Shown here piece after piece: positions 63,471-64,000 of a DNA stretch of 64,000 bases. The stretch covers positions 1 to 64,000 of the forward strand of contig NEUU01000001.1 in assembly GCA_002304345.1 (NCBI GenBank), written 5' to 3'. How positions within the stretch are numbered: position 1 is the stretch's first letter; the number at the start of each line of letters is the position of its first letter. The notes under the pieces are model-generated. The model saw only the letters and a program-made list of their open reading frames with translations. It was not told where the DNA came from and searched no databases. This stretch comes from Verrucomicrobia bacterium Tous-C9LFEB. Lineage in GTDB: Bacteria; Verrucomicrobiota; Verrucomicrobiia; Methylacidiphilales; UBA1321. The position numbers and the translations under genes are program-made.

Positions 63471-64000
63471 GCACGTCTCTCGTGAATTCGTTGCAAGCCG
63501 TCGATGTGACGGTGACGGTGAGTCAGCGTCAGCTGATCGACGCGGTTTCGTGCGCGATTGTCCCCGGCGAAATTTTGGCGGTGCTCGGGCCGAACGGCGC
63601 GGGCAAGAGCACGTTGATTCGTTCTTTGTCCGGCGAGATCAAACCATCCTCGGGGGAGATCCAGCTCAATGGTCGTTCGCTCTCCGCATATTCCTCCGAA
63701 GCGGTGGCGCGGCAGCGGGCCGTCTTGCCGCAAACCTCGCCGCTGGCGTTTCCCTTCGCGGTGCAGGAAGTGGTCTTGATGGGCCGCGCTCCGCATGTGG
63801 TCGGGGTTGAATCCGAAGTGGATCGCGAAATCGTGCGCGAGACAATGCGGCGCGCGGACGTCGCGCATTTGGCTGAGCGAAATTATCTGACCCTCTCCGG
63901 CGGCGAAAAGCAGCGGGTGCATTGGGCGCGGGTGATGGCGCAACTCGCAGGAGTGAGCGGCCCACGCTACCTGTTGCTCGACGAGCCGGTCTCGAGTCTC
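63467..64000 (+). CDS. hmuV: Heme ABC transporter ATPase HmuV (partial, window end)
   Basis: 178 residues visible; the gene runs past the window end. Walker A is LGPNGAGKST, the Q-loop region LPQTSPL, the signature LSGGEKQRVHWARVM and Walker B LLLDEPVSSL. The start ATG overlaps the hmuU stop (ATGA). It completes the hmuRSTUV order with HmuV as the energy source of heme import. Confidence 0.93.
   Translation, partial: MSTSLVNSLQAVDVTVTVSQRQLIDAVSCAIVPGEILAVLGPNGAGKSTLIRSLSGEIKPSSGEIQLNGRSLSAYSSEAVARQRAVLPQTSPLAFPFAVQEVVLMGRAPHVVGVESEVDREIVRETMRRADVAHLAERNYLTLSGGEKQRVHWARVMAQLAGVSGPRYLLLDEPVSSL

Overview
The window looks like chromosomal DNA of a Verrucomicrobiota bacterium (PVC superphylum). 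The inference rests on several gene types seen together: a GreA carrying a long N-terminal extension, as in chlamydiae; an exosortase/PEP-CTERM system with a TIGR04073-type protein; an H-X9-DG pseudopilin next to a glycoside hydrolase; and a FloA/NfeD operon. No rRNA, tRNA, CRISPR array, transposase or prophage gene was recognised. DNA is GC-rich in most genes, with a few AT-richer patches (about 29.8-30.6 kb, 34.1-34.4 kb, 40.1-40.6 kb).

Layout. 0-2 kb: two SAM-dependent methyltransferases. 2.5-5 kb: a divergent membrane pyrophosphatase with a clear terminator. 5-10 kb (minus): RNA uracil methyltransferase, TIGR04073 protein, FIST sensor protein, and a translationally coupled acyltransferase and alpha/beta hydrolase. 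10.5-12.5 kb: small membrane protein, CruF-like carotenoid protein, TerC. 12.9-20.5 kb: a sugar-related block with a ROK regulator, pseudopilin, secreted protein, secreted GH-A-clan protein and convergent GH2 enzyme. 20.8-24.6 kb: PEP-CTERM protein and PEP carboxylase. 24.7-29.7 kb (minus): NfeD / short NfeD / FloA / Pro-rich membrane protein behind HemW. 29.8-34.1 kb: membrane protein, DUF971, DciA-like protein, MATE pump, Aat. 34.3-42.3 kb: sulfotransferase, long GreA, enolase, FtsB-like protein, Ser/Thr kinase, YiiX-like peptidase, NUDIX hydrolase. 42.6-45.5 kb: pyruvate phosphate dikinase with a lysine-rich tail. 46-53.5 kb: glycosyltransferase, HPt protein, Lon-N protein, PilT/PilU pair, lipase-like pair. 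53.7-57.4 kb: TPR protein divergent from an exosortase-EpsI fusion, then a His/Tyr-rich secreted protein. 58-64 kb: heme uptake operon (TonB receptor, HmuS, HmuT, HmuU, and HmuV cut by the window end).

Metabolism is tilted towards PEP and pyrophosphate: enolase, PEP carboxylase, pyruvate phosphate dikinase and a PPi-driven ion pump all occur here. Cell-surface functions recur: exosortase, PEP-CTERM substrate, pilus retraction ATPases, secreted glycosidases and a TonB receptor.

The most unusual structural feature is a set of non-coding palindromic repeat families between genes. At least four families recur inside the window: A (43-bp arms), B (35-40-bp arms), C (38-39-bp outer arms with inner arms, five copies) and D (short). 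Two more long palindromes occur once each. Several copies touch start or stop codons, and one C copy supplies the stop codons of both flanking genes. No mobility gene accompanies them, so they behave like REP/MITE-type elements of unknown origin.
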